64,000 bases of DNA from Wenyingzhuangia aestuarii (GTDB lineage Bacteria > Bacteroidota > Bacteroidia > Flavobacteriales > Flavobacteriaceae), in assembly GCF_011927765.1 (NCBI RefSeq), contig NZ_JAATJG010000010.1, forward strand, positions 89,393-153,392, read 5' to 3'. Below, piece by piece: positions 35,069 to 43,702 of this stretch. The position numbers were made by a program, and so were the translations under genes. The first letter of the stretch is position 1. Each line of letters starts with the position of its first letter. Below the pieces are notes generated by a model. It saw only the letters and a program-made list of their open reading frames with translations. It made no database searches and had not been told where the DNA came from.

Positions 35069-35788
35069 TTAATACGTTCTGTATTGATTTTTTTTCCAAA
35101 TAATGGCAATAACTAGACCAATAATAGCTCCTCCTACATGGGCAAAATAAGCAGTGTTTACAGGGCTTAATAAAGGCTGACCTGTAATCCCCGAAAATAA
35201 ATCTGCCAACACAATAACAGGAATAAAATATTTAGCTGGAATAGGAACTGGTAAAAAGATTAAAAACATTTTAGAGTTTGGAAAATTCCAACCAAAAGCT
35301 GCTAATAAACCAAAAATGGCTCCAGAAGCTCCTAACAATCTCATATTGTAAATTCCGTTTGCCGTTTGCAAATGTTCATCGGCATAAACTTTGGTCATGC
35401 TAAACAAATCGTAAATTTCTTGTTTGCTTGCTCCCATAGTTTGCAACGTACTTATGGCATTGTTAAATTCCAATTGTCTTTCAAACAAATAAATTAAACT
35501 GGCTCCAATACCTGCAGAAAAATAGAAAAACAAAAATTTGTTTCTTCCGTAGAGTTGCACCAACGGAGTACCAAAAAAGTAAAGCCCTAACATGTTAAAA
35601 AAGATATGACCTATATCTGCATGCATAAAAATTCCGGTCACCAATTGCCAATATCTAAAGTTTGGATTTTCAAAATAATGCAGATTAAACAATTCGTTTA
35701 AATCTACATTTTGAATTCCCATTTTAGCCACAAAAAACAATACGTTTATAATGATGATGTGCTTTATAATGTCTGGAATTTTATTCAT
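35069..35788 (-). CDS. Rhomboid family intramembrane serine protease (first of two)
   Basis: A 239-residue membrane protease. Seen: FMHADIGHIFFNMLGLYFFG, the serine motif LGASGAIFGLLAAFGW, and the histidine in YFAHVGGAIIGL, with six hydrophobic helices. Between helices it carries a soluble insert (about 108-145, TLQTMGASKQEIYDLFSMTK) absent from its neighbour. It starts five bases after mutL. Two rhomboids in tandem suggest divided substrate ranges (inference). Confidence 0.88.
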   Translation of the reverse strand: MNKIPDIIKHIIIINVLFFVAKMGIQNVDLNELFNLHYFENPNFRYWQLVTGIFMHADIGHIFFNMLGLYFFGTPLVQLYGRNKFLFFYFSAGIGASLIYLFERQLEFNNAISTLQTMGASKQEIYDLFSMTKVYADEHLQTANGIYNMRLLGASGAIFGLLAAFGWNFPNSKMFLIFLPVPIPAKYFIPVIVLADLFSGITGQPLLSPVNTAYFAHVGGAIIGLVIAIIWKKNQYRTY

Positions 35789-35793
35789 AGTTC

Positions 35794-37680
35794 TTAATCT
35801 AAATTAAAAATAACATCTAGTTTTTTGTTGGTAATACTAGTGTATACTTTTTTTCTAAAAGGGGAGATGTTTGCTTCTTTACAAGCAAACAAATCGTTAA
35901 TTAATACTTCTTGTTCGGGTTCAGAAAGTTTAGTTCCTGTTTTTATAGCCAAGGTTTTTGCCAATGATTTTGCAATCATGTCTAATTGGCTAAAACTGTT
36001 TTCCTGAATGTCTTCTTGAAAATCTTCTATCAATTGTTCAAAAACCATGCTAATCTGACTTTCACTAATAGTTGTTGGAATTCCTGTCACAATTACATTG
36101 TCTTTGGTAATTTCATCAAACATAAAACCTGTGCTTTCCAATTCCATTTTAATGTTTTTTAAAACGTGAATTTCTTGCTGACTATAGTTAATGCTTATAG
36201 GAAACAGGAGTTGCTGACTAGAAGCTTCTTTAACTGTTATGTTTTCTAAAAAGTTTTCGTACAACACTCTTTGATGTGCCAAATGTTGGTGGACTAAAAA
36301 CGTACCGGTGTTTAAATTGCATAAAATATACTTGTTCTGAATTTGAAACGTATCTTTAATGAGTTTAGTCTCTTTGGTCTCGAATAATTGTGGGGTTAAT
36401 TTTTCCTTATCCACCTCTGTATTGGCAATAGATTCTATACCATTGTACAACACTTCCCAATCACTTTTCTTTTTGGTTTGAGAAAATCCGCTAGTAAAAC
36501 TATTAGAAGGTGATGATGTGCTTCTAGTGGTTTTAGGTTGATCGGTTTCAAAAGGATTAAAATTGGTTTCTGTTTTAAAAGGATTAAAATTAGGGTCTAC
36601 TTCTATTTTAGGCTCGCTAATAGGTTTGTCCTTGTAATTATAAGGAGTTTCTAAGTTTTTATCTCTTGTAAAATCTAAAGAAGGCACTACATTAAATTGT
36701 CCTAAACTGTGTTTTACAGCGGCTCTAATAATTTCGTACAATACTTTTTCATTATCAAATTTAACCTCTGTTTTGGTAGGGTGTATGTTGATGTCTATCG
36801 TATTGGTAGGCACTCTTAAATATAAAAAATATCCAGGATGACAACCTCTTTCTATCAACCCATCAAAAGCTGCATTAATGGCATGATGTAAATAAGGGCT
36901 TTTGATAAAACGATCATTCACAAAAAAGAATTGCTCTCCACGTTTCTTCTTAGAAAATTCAGGTTTTATAATAAATCCATCTAAGCTTAAAACATCTGTT
37001 TCTTCGTTTATAGGAATTAAGCGTTCGTTGGTTTTATGACCAAATATATTAACAATACGTTGTTTTAAATTTCCTGAGGGTAAATTAAAAACTTCTGAAT
37101 GGTTGTGGTTTAAGATAAAATGAACATTTTCGTGAACCAAAGCTACACGTTGAAATTCATCAATAATATGTCTGGTTTCTACAGCATCAGATTTTAGAAA
37201 GTTTCTTCTGGCCGGAATGTTAAAAAATAAGTTTTTAACAGCTGTATTGGTTCCAACAGGAGTAGGACTCACTTCCTGATGGGTAATTTTACTTCCTTCA
37301 ATTTGTATGCAAGTACCTAACTCTTCTGAGGCCAATTTGGTTTTCATTTCTATTTGAGAAATGGCCGCAATAGAAGCCATAGCTTCTCCACGGAATCCTT
37401 TGGTGCTTAGATTAAATAAATCTTCGGCTTGTCTAATTTTAGAAGTAGCATGACGTTCAAAACACAAGCGAGCATCGGTTTCAGACATTCCAGAACCATC
37501 ATCAATAACTTGAATTAAGGTTTTTCCAGCATCTTTAAGTATTAAGTGTATATTTTGGGCACCAGCATCAATCGCATTTTCTAAAAGTTCTTTAACTACA
37601 GATGCAGGTCTTTGAACCACCTCTCCAGCTGCTATTTGATTAGCGACATGATCAGGTAATAATTGTATAATGTCAGACAT
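35794..37680 (-). CDS. mutL: DNA mismatch repair protein MutL
   Basis: A 628-residue MutL. Seen: GHKL ATPase motifs ELLENAIDAG (31-40), DDGSGM (60-65) and TKGFRGEAMASI (93-104), then FFVNDRFIKSP and NIHPTKTEVKF, a Pro/Ser/Thr-rich linker (about 340-410), and a C-terminal dimerisation domain. The metal-binding DQHA-x2-E motif of endonuclease-type MutL reads HQHLAHQR (464-471), and the C-terminal CPHGRP motif is replaced by ISPFRKK, so nicking activity is not predicted. It lies in a long minus-strand run with ribH and the rhomboids. Confidence 0.95.
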   Translation of the reverse strand: MSDIIQLLPDHVANQIAAGEVVQRPASVVKELLENAIDAGAQNIHLILKDAGKTLIQVIDDGSGMSETDARLCFERHATSKIRQAEDLFNLSTKGFRGEAMASIAAISQIEMKTKLASEELGTCIQIEGSKITHQEVSPTPVGTNTAVKNLFFNIPARRNFLKSDAVETRHIIDEFQRVALVHENVHFILNHNHSEVFNLPSGNLKQRIVNIFGHKTNERLIPINEETDVLSLDGFIIKPEFSKKKRGEQFFFVNDRFIKSPYLHHAINAAFDGLIERGCHPGYFLYLRVPTNTIDINIHPTKTEVKFDNEKVLYEIIRAAVKHSLGQFNVVPSLDFTRDKNLETPYNYKDKPISEPKIEVDPNFNPFKTETNFNPFETDQPKTTRSTSSPSNSFTSGFSQTKKKSDWEVLYNGIESIANTEVDKEKLTPQLFETKETKLIKDTFQIQNKYILCNLNTGTFLVHQHLAHQRVLYENFLENITVKEASSQQLLFPISINYSQQEIHVLKNIKMELESTGFMFDEITKDNVIVTGIPTTISESQISMVFEQLIEDFQEDIQENSFSQLDMIAKSLAKTLAIKTGTKLSEPEQEVLINDLFACKEANISPFRKKVYTSITNKKLDVIFNLD

Positions 37681-37693
37681 TAAAAATTGGGGG

Positions 37694-37972
37694 TTATTTT
37701 AGTATGTACATTGCAATACCGGTTAAGATTGCAATAATTAAGGCAAGTCTATAAGTAGATTTACTATCGGCTTTTGCGTTGGATCTTGTTCTGTTCCATT
37801 CGCCTCTTAAATTGTTCTTAGACAAAGTGACTTCAAACTCAGTGTCATCAGAAGCGTTTTCTTGTTTGTAACGCTGTTCTATAGCCTCCAAACGTTCTTT
37901 ACGCTCATCATAATAACGAGGTTTGTAGTTAAATACGTAATGCCCTGTGGGCTTAAATGGAGTTTTAAACAT
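37694..37972 (-). CDS. Small protein with C-terminal membrane anchor
   Basis: A 92-residue conserved-looking protein of unknown function between ribH and mutL. Seen: a Pro/Tyr-rich N-terminus (FKPTGHYVFNYKPRYYDERKERL), a charged helical middle and a terminal hydrophobic helix (about 73-90, LALIIAILTGIAMYIL). From memory, small proteins of this kind occupy the same place in other flavobacteria and are sometimes mislabelled as riboflavin synthase. It is 13 bases upstream of mutL. Confidence 0.65.
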   Translation of the reverse strand: MFKTPFKPTGHYVFNYKPRYYDERKERLEAIEQRYKQENASDDTEFEVTLSKNNLRGEWNRTRSNAKADSKSTYRLALIIAILTGIAMYILK

Positions 37973-38045
37973 AGTATAAAAGAAAAAACATTATCATCAA
38001 ATTTACGAAAAATTCGACAATAATGTTTTGATATTTAAAGAAGGA

Positions 38046-38525
38046 TTAGCGTTTGTTTAACTCAGCCATTTTAATAGCAGCAACAGCACACTCAATCCCT
38101 TTGTTTCCTAATTTACCTCCAGATCTATCTAAAGATTGTTGTTTGTTGTTATCGGTTAACACACAAAAGATAGTAGGAGTATCGTATTGTATGTTTAAAT
38201 CCTTAATTCCTTGGGTTACACCTTCACAAACAAAATCAAAATGTTTGGTTTCTCCTTGAATTACGTTTCCAATCGCAATGATAGCATCTACATTTCTGCT
38301 TTCTAACATTTTTTTACAACCGTAAATCAATTCAAAACTACCAGGAACTTTCCAAGTAATAATATCTTCTTGAGCCACACCATTGTCTAACAAAGTGTCT
38401 ATAGCTCCTAAAGTTAAGTTTTCTGTAATTTCAGGATTCCATTCAGAAGTAACAATTCCAAATCTATATCCTTTTACATTAGGTAAACTTTCTTTATCGT
38501 AAACAGATAAGTCCGTTGTAGCCAT
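38046..38525 (-). CDS. ribH: 6,7-dimethyl-8-ribityllumazine synthase
   Basis: Condenses the ribityl-pyrimidine with a C4 phosphate in riboflavin synthesis. Seen: FGIVTSEWNPEIT at the N-terminus, WKVPGSFELIYGCKKM, AIIAIGNVIQGETKHFDFVCEGV with the catalytic His region, and GNKGIECAVAAIKMAEL at the end; 159 residues is normal. Its start overlaps the stop of the TPR gene (TAATG). Confidence 0.96.
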   Translation of the reverse strand: MATTDLSVYDKESLPNVKGYRFGIVTSEWNPEITENLTLGAIDTLLDNGVAQEDIITWKVPGSFELIYGCKKMLESRNVDAIIAIGNVIQGETKHFDFVCEGVTQGIKDLNIQYDTPTIFCVLTDNNKQQSLDRSGGKLGNKGIECAVAAIKMAELNKR

Positions 38526-39301
38526 TAGTTAGCGTATTTAGCTTGGTTAATGTATAAATCTATATTTCCTGCTTGAGAAGAAGTAGCATAGTCTTCTTTA
38601 ATACTTGTAAACAATTCTTCTGCTTTGCTATAATCTTTTAAAGACAAGGCTAATTTACCCGCTTTTAATAAAAATACAGGAGCAATGGCTTTGTTGTCTG
38701 ATGTAGATGCTGCTTTAGAATAATAGTTTAAAGCTTCTTCGCTATTGTTGTTTGCTAAATAAGCATCTCCAATACTACCTTTAATTACTGAGTTTAATAC
38801 CACATCATCCGTAGTAACGTCTTTTAAATACTCAATAGCATTGTCGTACTCTTTAATGTTTAAATAAGAAATACCTGCATAGTATTTTGCTAAGTTTCCA
38901 GCTTCTGTACTTCCGTATTGTTTTGCAATGTCAATCAATCCAAAGTTACCTTCTGCACCGTTTAAAGCTGTTTTAAAAGCTTCAGAATCGTTACTACTTG
39001 TCGCTTTTGTAAACTCTTGTTTAGCAAAAACCAAAGCATTAGCCGCTTTCTTTTGTGTAGGAATCTCTATAAACTGCGTATATCCCATGTATCCAAAAAT
39101 AATAACAACAGCTGCTATTAAAGCAATAAACAAAGGTTTGCTATTTTTCTCAATCCATTTTTCAGATTTGTTAGCAGTTTCATCTAAGGTGTTAAAAACC
39201 TCTGCTGTAGTGCTGTGCTCTGCAGTTCCGTTATTGTCTACGATTACTTCTTCTTCATTTTCAATCGTCTTTTTGTATCCTCGTTTTTGGTATGTAGCCA
39301 T
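38525..39301 (-). CDS. Membrane-anchored tetratricopeptide repeat protein
   Basis: A 258-residue protein. Seen: an acidic cytoplasmic N-terminus, one transmembrane helix (about 57-77, LFIALIAAVVIIFGYMGYTQF), then TPR-like helices (about 95-258) such as AGISYLNIKEYDNAIEYLKDV and GDAYLANNNSEEALNYYSKA. The layout resembles YfgM-type proteins that work near the secretion machinery (inference). It is first in the minus-strand run and divergent from recF. Confidence 0.82.
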   Translation of the reverse strand: MATYQKRGYKKTIENEEEVIVDNNGTAEHSTTAEVFNTLDETANKSEKWIEKNSKPLFIALIAAVVIIFGYMGYTQFIEIPTQKKAANALVFAKQEFTKATSSNDSEAFKTALNGAEGNFGLIDIAKQYGSTEAGNLAKYYAGISYLNIKEYDNAIEYLKDVTTDDVVLNSVIKGSIGDAYLANNNSEEALNYYSKAASTSDNKAIAPVFLLKAGKLALSLKDYSKAEELFTSIKEDYATSSQAGNIDLYINQAKYAN

Positions 39302-39437
39302 GGAATTTTATAATATTTTATTGATTAACTTCTTTTGTGAGTTGGACAAAAATAGTTTTTTTAATTGAATATCAAAACAGCCAATTCACCAAAAAAGTGA
39401 TAAATTGCGAAACCTTTTTTAATACGACCCAATAAAA

Positions 39438-40520
39438 ATGCATCTTCAAAAATTATCCTTAGTAAATTATAAGAATCTATCATCAGAAAACTTTGATTTT
39501 GATGCCAAGATTAATTGCTTTGTAGGGAACAATGGAGTGGGGAAAACCAACGTGTTAGATGCTATTTATTACCTTTCTTATACCAAGAGTTACTTTAATG
39601 CTGTGGCTACACAAAACATTAAACACGGTCAGGAGTTTTTTATGGTAGAGGGAGACTACTTAATGGAAGAAGATAGGGTAGAAAAAATTGTTTGTAGCTT
39701 AAAAAAAGGAACTAAAAAGGTCGTAAAACGAAATGGAAAGGCTTATGATAAGTTTTCGGACCATATAGGAAACTATCCTTTGGTCATTATTTCTCCATCT
39801 GATAGAGATTTAATTGTAGAGGGAAGTGAAACCAGACGTAAGTTTATGGATGGTGTTATTTCTCAACAAGACAGTCATTATCTTCAAAATTTAATCAACT
39901 ACAACAAGGTACTTACTCAAAGAAATGCCTTGTTAAAATATTTTGCAGCCAATCGTATTTTTGATGCGTTAAACTTAAGTGTTTATAACGAGCAACTATC
40001 CAATTTAAGTGCCTACATTTACGAGAAACGTACTTGGTTCTTAAAAGAATTTGCTCCTATTTTTAATAGTTGTTATCAAGAGATAAGTAATTCTAAAGAA
40101 GAGGTAAAATTGTTGTACAAAACACAATTACACGAGAAACCTTTGTTGGAGTTATTTGAGGAAAACTTGCCAAAAGATAGAATGTTGCAATACACATCGG
40201 TAGGGATTCATAAAGATGATTTACAGTTTGAGTTGAATGACTATCCCATTAAAAAGTTTGGTTCTCAAGGACAACAAAAGTCGTATTTAATTGCGTTAAA
40301 ATTGGCTCAGTTTGAGTTTATGAAACAGGTAACAGGTAAAAAACCTATTTTATTGTTTGATGATATTTTTGACAAATTAGATGAAAACCGAGTAACTCAG
40401 GTAATTAATTTGGTGAATAAAGATCATTTTGGACAAATTTTTATTACCGATACGCATAGCGACAGAACAGAAGCTGTTGTAAAAAAAACAAATCAACCCT
40501 ATAAAATATTTCACTTGTAA
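39438..40520 (+). CDS. recF: DNA replication and repair protein RecF
   Basis: An SMC-like ATPase that helps load RecA at gaps. Seen: Walker A GNNGVGKT (30-37), [17 protein letters not shown], the signature [16 protein letters not shown], Walker [16 protein letters not shown] and D-loop ITDTHSDR; 360 residues is normal. It overlaps the DUF721 gene by one base (TAATG), a common flavobacterial pair. Confidence 0.96.
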   Translation: MHLQKLSLVNYKNLSSENFDFDAKINCFVGNNGVGKTNVLDAIYYLSYTKSYFNAVATQNIKHGQEFFMVEGDYLMEEDRVEKIVCSLKKGTKKVVKRNGKAYDKFSDHIGNYPLVIISPSDRDLIVEGSETRRKFMDGVISQQDSHYLQNLINYNKVLTQRNALLKYFAANRIFDALNLSVYNEQLSNLSAYIYEKRTWFLKEFAPIFNSCYQEISNSKEEVKLLYKTQLHEKPLLELFEENLPKDRMLQYTSVGIHKDDLQFELNDYPIKKFGSQGQQKSYLIALKLAQFEFMKQVTGKKPILLFDDIFDKLDENRVTQVINLVNKDHFGQIFITDTHSDRTEAVVKKTNQPYKIFHL

Positions 40521-40840
40521 TGGCAAAACGTAAAGTAGATCAGCGAACAGTAAGACAAAGTGAAGCCAACCCTATGAGTGCTTTAATGAAACAATTTATC
40601 AAGGTAAATAATCTAGAAAAAGGATTTCAAAAAATTAATGTAGAAGAGGAGTGGGTAAAGTTAATGGGACCTGGTGTAAAATCTTACACGGAAAGAATTA
40701 GCTTAAAAGGGGGAACCCTAATTGTTAAAATATCTTCTGCAGCCTTACGTACGGAATTGAGTTATGGTAAAGAAAAAATTCAAAGCATGATGAACGAAGC
40801 TTTGGGAGAAAATACCATTACCAAAGTAATTCTGAATTAA
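40520..40840 (+). CDS. DUF721 (DciA-like) protein
   Basis: A 106-residue protein. Seen: the basic N-terminus, LMKQFIKVNNLEKGFQKINVEEEWVKLMG, then SLKGGTLIVKISSAALRTELSY and NEALGENTITKVIL, the DUF721 pattern. DciA-type DUF721 proteins help load the replicative helicase; whether the short Bacteroidota form does so is not shown. It is coupled to recF, and its 3' end overlaps the convergent gene by four bases. Confidence 0.85.
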   Translation: MAKRKVDQRTVRQSEANPMSALMKQFIKVNNLEKGFQKINVEEEWVKLMGPGVKSYTERISLKGGTLIVKISSAALRTELSYGKEKIQSMMNEALGENTITKVILN

Positions 40841-43659
40841 AACAAAGTAGTACTAATAAATATACTACTAACAAAAGTACGGTTAGGTGCTTGAATATCT
40901 GTTTCTAATAAGAAACTTCCTCTATATCCTATTCCAATTTCTGCCTGACTAATATTAAAAAAAGTATTGTCAAAAACAGTTTCAAAACCAATAGAATTTT
41001 GTTTTGTAATTCTATTATTAGGAAGTGTAAGCGTACTAAAGTCTGCAAATAAATTAGCCCTAATTCTTTTAAAATAAGTAATTCCTGCTATCCCAAAATC
41101 AGGATAAAACAAGGGGAGTTGGTAGTTGTAAGACAAACGATTTGCTTCTATAGAAGGGATGTCATGATATCCTCTAGCATAGGTAAAAGTATCTGCTTGT
41201 AATTGATCGTCATTTCTTTGATAATTAAAAGAAACATAACTGTTATGATTTGCTAAAATCCCAGGCAAATACAATCTGTTTACAGAAGATAGATAGGTAG
41301 CATTGTTTCCAGAAATTCCTTTATGATAATTAGTAAGACTAATAAAACCAGCTCTTGTATTAATGTTCTGAGTGGCTTTTCTCCTTTGTACAGATAGTAA
41401 TAATTGTGTGCTATATGCTGAAAATTCCAAATCACCTAAACTTTCTTCTTGGCTATTTTCATTAAGAGTAAATTTAGAGTTAAAACTTTTATTGTACTCG
41501 TATCCAACATCAAATTGAAAGTTCTGTGTATAGTTTCCTTTTATTTGAGTTAATGGAATGCTTATACTTGGTGTTAGCTTTACACTGTTAAAACTAATGG
41601 CTCCATTGTAAAAGTTATTATCATTTGTATTAAGAATGCTAGTATTAAAATCTCTATAAACATATTCTAATCCTAAGTTTAAAACAGGAAACCATTTTTT
41701 ATATGAGGCAATAGCTCCAATACCATAAGAGTTGTTTTCGTTTAAATAAATATCGGTATTTACATTCATGCTAAAATCGTTTAGAAGATTGGTAGCAGTG
41801 GTGTTTACAGAAATTACTTGATCGCTAAAACTGTATCCCCAGTCGTGAAAACTTAAATCCTCAAAAACAGAAGTATACTCTTTTTGGTAATATTTTTTAG
41901 TGGATATTTTATCTAGAATATTTCCTTTTTCAAAAGCAACGGTTTTACTGTTATTCCAATCCATCAATACAGGTTCTTGGAATTCAAAATCTTTTTGCTC
42001 AAGTTTAGTTACGGAAATTTTAGAGCCCCTACTTGTTAGTTCTGTAAAGTAAACTTGTTGGTCTTTTACAAAAGGATAATAAGCACCAATGTTAGCATTG
42101 GTTAGTTGATGAATAGTAGAACTTCCATCTAATGGAGTTTCATAAATATTGTCAATTCCATTAAAAGAAGCACTGTAGTACACACTGTTTTTATCCACTC
42201 TTATGTTGTCAATAACATGATGAGTCCATGCGGTTAATTGTGTTTCTTTTGCATTTTCATCTATTTTAAAAATGGCTAGTTGATGACTTTGTTTTTTAAT
42301 AAATACAAAATGATGTTCATCGATAAATTGAGGTCTACTTACAAAACCATCTACAGGAATTTGTTTGATGATTTTTCCGTTGTTAGCATGTAACACAACA
42401 ATTTTGCTTTTGTTTTGATTGACTTCTGCAACAATAATTTGTTGATTGTTTGTGTTAAAACTAGGAGAAAAGTATCTTTTTTTATACGTGATTCTTTTTC
42501 TTGTTTTTAAAAGGATATCATACACATAAACATCATTATAACTAGAATTGTTATATCTAGGGTTTAGTGTAATTCCCGTATAAACCAATTGATGTTGATG
42601 GTAATTAAAATAAGGATCTATATTTTGTATAGCTGTTGCAATTTTGGTTTCGTTTCCAGAATTGTCTATTTGGTAAAAGGTTGGGATTTTATCAAAAGAG
42701 TTTTTTAAAGCAATGATAGTTCCATCTTCCATGACTTGTGGATACTGATAGCTAGCCACTGTGCTGTTCTCTTTGCTAAGTTGTGTGTAGTTTTGTACGT
42801 TTAAAGAGTCTCTTTGTGCAGCCCACAAACGCTGATTTTCTTCGGTTGATTTTTGATACAGTTTTAGCGTTCCCAAACCGGTTTCTCTTTTTAACTGAAC
42901 ACTAAATCCATAAAAAGGAAATCGAAATCCGGCAGCTTTACTGGCAATATTATCTAAGCGACTCGCATCAAAATGATTGCGATAATAGTTTAGCATTTGA
43001 TACCCTGTTTGGTAATGATTGGGAATTAAATCTTTGTAAGAACTGTTTCTAAGCTTAGCGTAGCTGTAAATTTGCTGATCTTTATACAAAGCTCTTTGTA
43101 GGGCTGTAAAATTAGGCAAACGTCCTCTACCACTTTGGCTTAAAGCCGTTTCCATAACAACAGCATCTCCTTCAAAATACCAGTTAGGAACACTTAAAAT
43201 ACTTCCTACAGCCCAACCAGATTCTCCAAACAAATAATATAAAAATTTGGTCAATCCCGTTTTGTGATTTAAAAATTGCTGAACGTGTCTGTATTCGTGA
43301 ATAGCCAAAGTACTAATCCAATTGGTAGATCCCAAAGCCTTAAATTCCTGTGGTGGTGTGTTAAAAAACTCACTTCTAAAAGGACTATAAGTTACAAAAC
43401 CATTAGATTCTACCGAATTTGCTCTTAATACAATGTTTACAGGTTGGTAGTGATAACCAATAGATTTGCTATTGTTTTTTTGAACATAAGAAATAGTGTT
43501 TGCTACTTGTTGTGCTTCTTTTTCTTGTCCAATTTTGTAAATAATATTTACATAGGTACTTCTTAATTTAGCCCATTTTTGTGGCTCGTGCTGATCTTGA
43601 GCCCAAAGAATAAACGGAAGTAGGTAAATACAGTTTTTAATAATTTTTTTGAATAACAT
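40837..43659 (-). CDS. Predicted zincin with TolB-like propeller and outer-membrane barrel
   Basis: A 940-residue exported protein. Seen: signal peptide (LFKKIIKNCIYLLPFILWAQ); a peptidase-MA-like region with H121-EYR-H125 and, 35 residues on, PNWYFEGDAV holding candidate third ligand E163; a beta-propeller-like middle (about 290-600, repeats such as PFVKDQQVYFTELTSRGSKI); and a C-terminal beta-barrel (about 630-940) ending in FVSSIFISTTLF with alternating aromatic strands. I start at M27 of the longest reading (ATG 43659) because only then is the signal peptide N-terminal. Such proteins are usually labelled TolB-like; the zinc site suggests a surface peptidase (inference). Confidence 0.72.
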   Translation of the reverse strand: MLFKKIIKNCIYLLPFILWAQDQHEPQKWAKLRSTYVNIIYKIGQEKEAQQVANTISYVQKNNSKSIGYHYQPVNIVLRANSVESNGFVTYSPFRSEFFNTPPQEFKALGSTNWISTLAIHEYRHVQQFLNHKTGLTKFLYYLFGESGWAVGSILSVPNWYFEGDAVVMETALSQSGRGRLPNFTALQRALYKDQQIYSYAKLRNSSYKDLIPNHYQTGYQMLNYYRNHFDASRLDNIASKAAGFRFPFYGFSVQLKRETGLGTLKLYQKSTEENQRLWAAQRDSLNVQNYTQLSKENSTVASYQYPQVMEDGTIIALKNSFDKIPTFYQIDNSGNETKIATAIQNIDPYFNYHQHQLVYTGITLNPRYNNSSYNDVYVYDILLKTRKRITYKKRYFSPSFNTNNQQIIVAEVNQNKSKIVVLHANNGKIIKQIPVDGFVSRPQFIDEHHFVFIKKQSHQLAIFKIDENAKETQLTAWTHHVIDNIRVDKNSVYYSASFNGIDNIYETPLDGSSTIHQLTNANIGAYYPFVKDQQVYFTELTSRGSKISVTKLEQKDFEFQEPVLMDWNNSKTVAFEKGNILDKISTKKYYQKEYTSVFEDLSFHDWGYSFSDQVISVNTTATNLLNDFSMNVNTDIYLNENNSYGIGAIASYKKWFPVLNLGLEYVYRDFNTSILNTNDNNFYNGAISFNSVKLTPSISIPLTQIKGNYTQNFQFDVGYEYNKSFNSKFTLNENSQEESLGDLEFSAYSTQLLLSVQRRKATQNINTRAGFISLTNYHKGISGNNATYLSSVNRLYLPGILANHNSYVSFNYQRNDDQLQADTFTYARGYHDIPSIEANRLSYNYQLPLFYPDFGIAGITYFKRIRANLFADFSTLTLPNNRITKQNSIGFETVFDNTFFNISQAEIGIGYRGSFLLETDIQAPNRTFVSSIFISTTLF

Positions 43660-43702
43660 AGCAGTTTTTAAAAACAGAAACCTATCGTTTTCTGTAATGG
43701 AT

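Noticed and set aside
38928..39368. 146-codon plus-strand frame opposite the TPR gene
   Set aside because: Antisense to a well-supported gene; hydrophobic shadow of the transmembrane and TPR codons.
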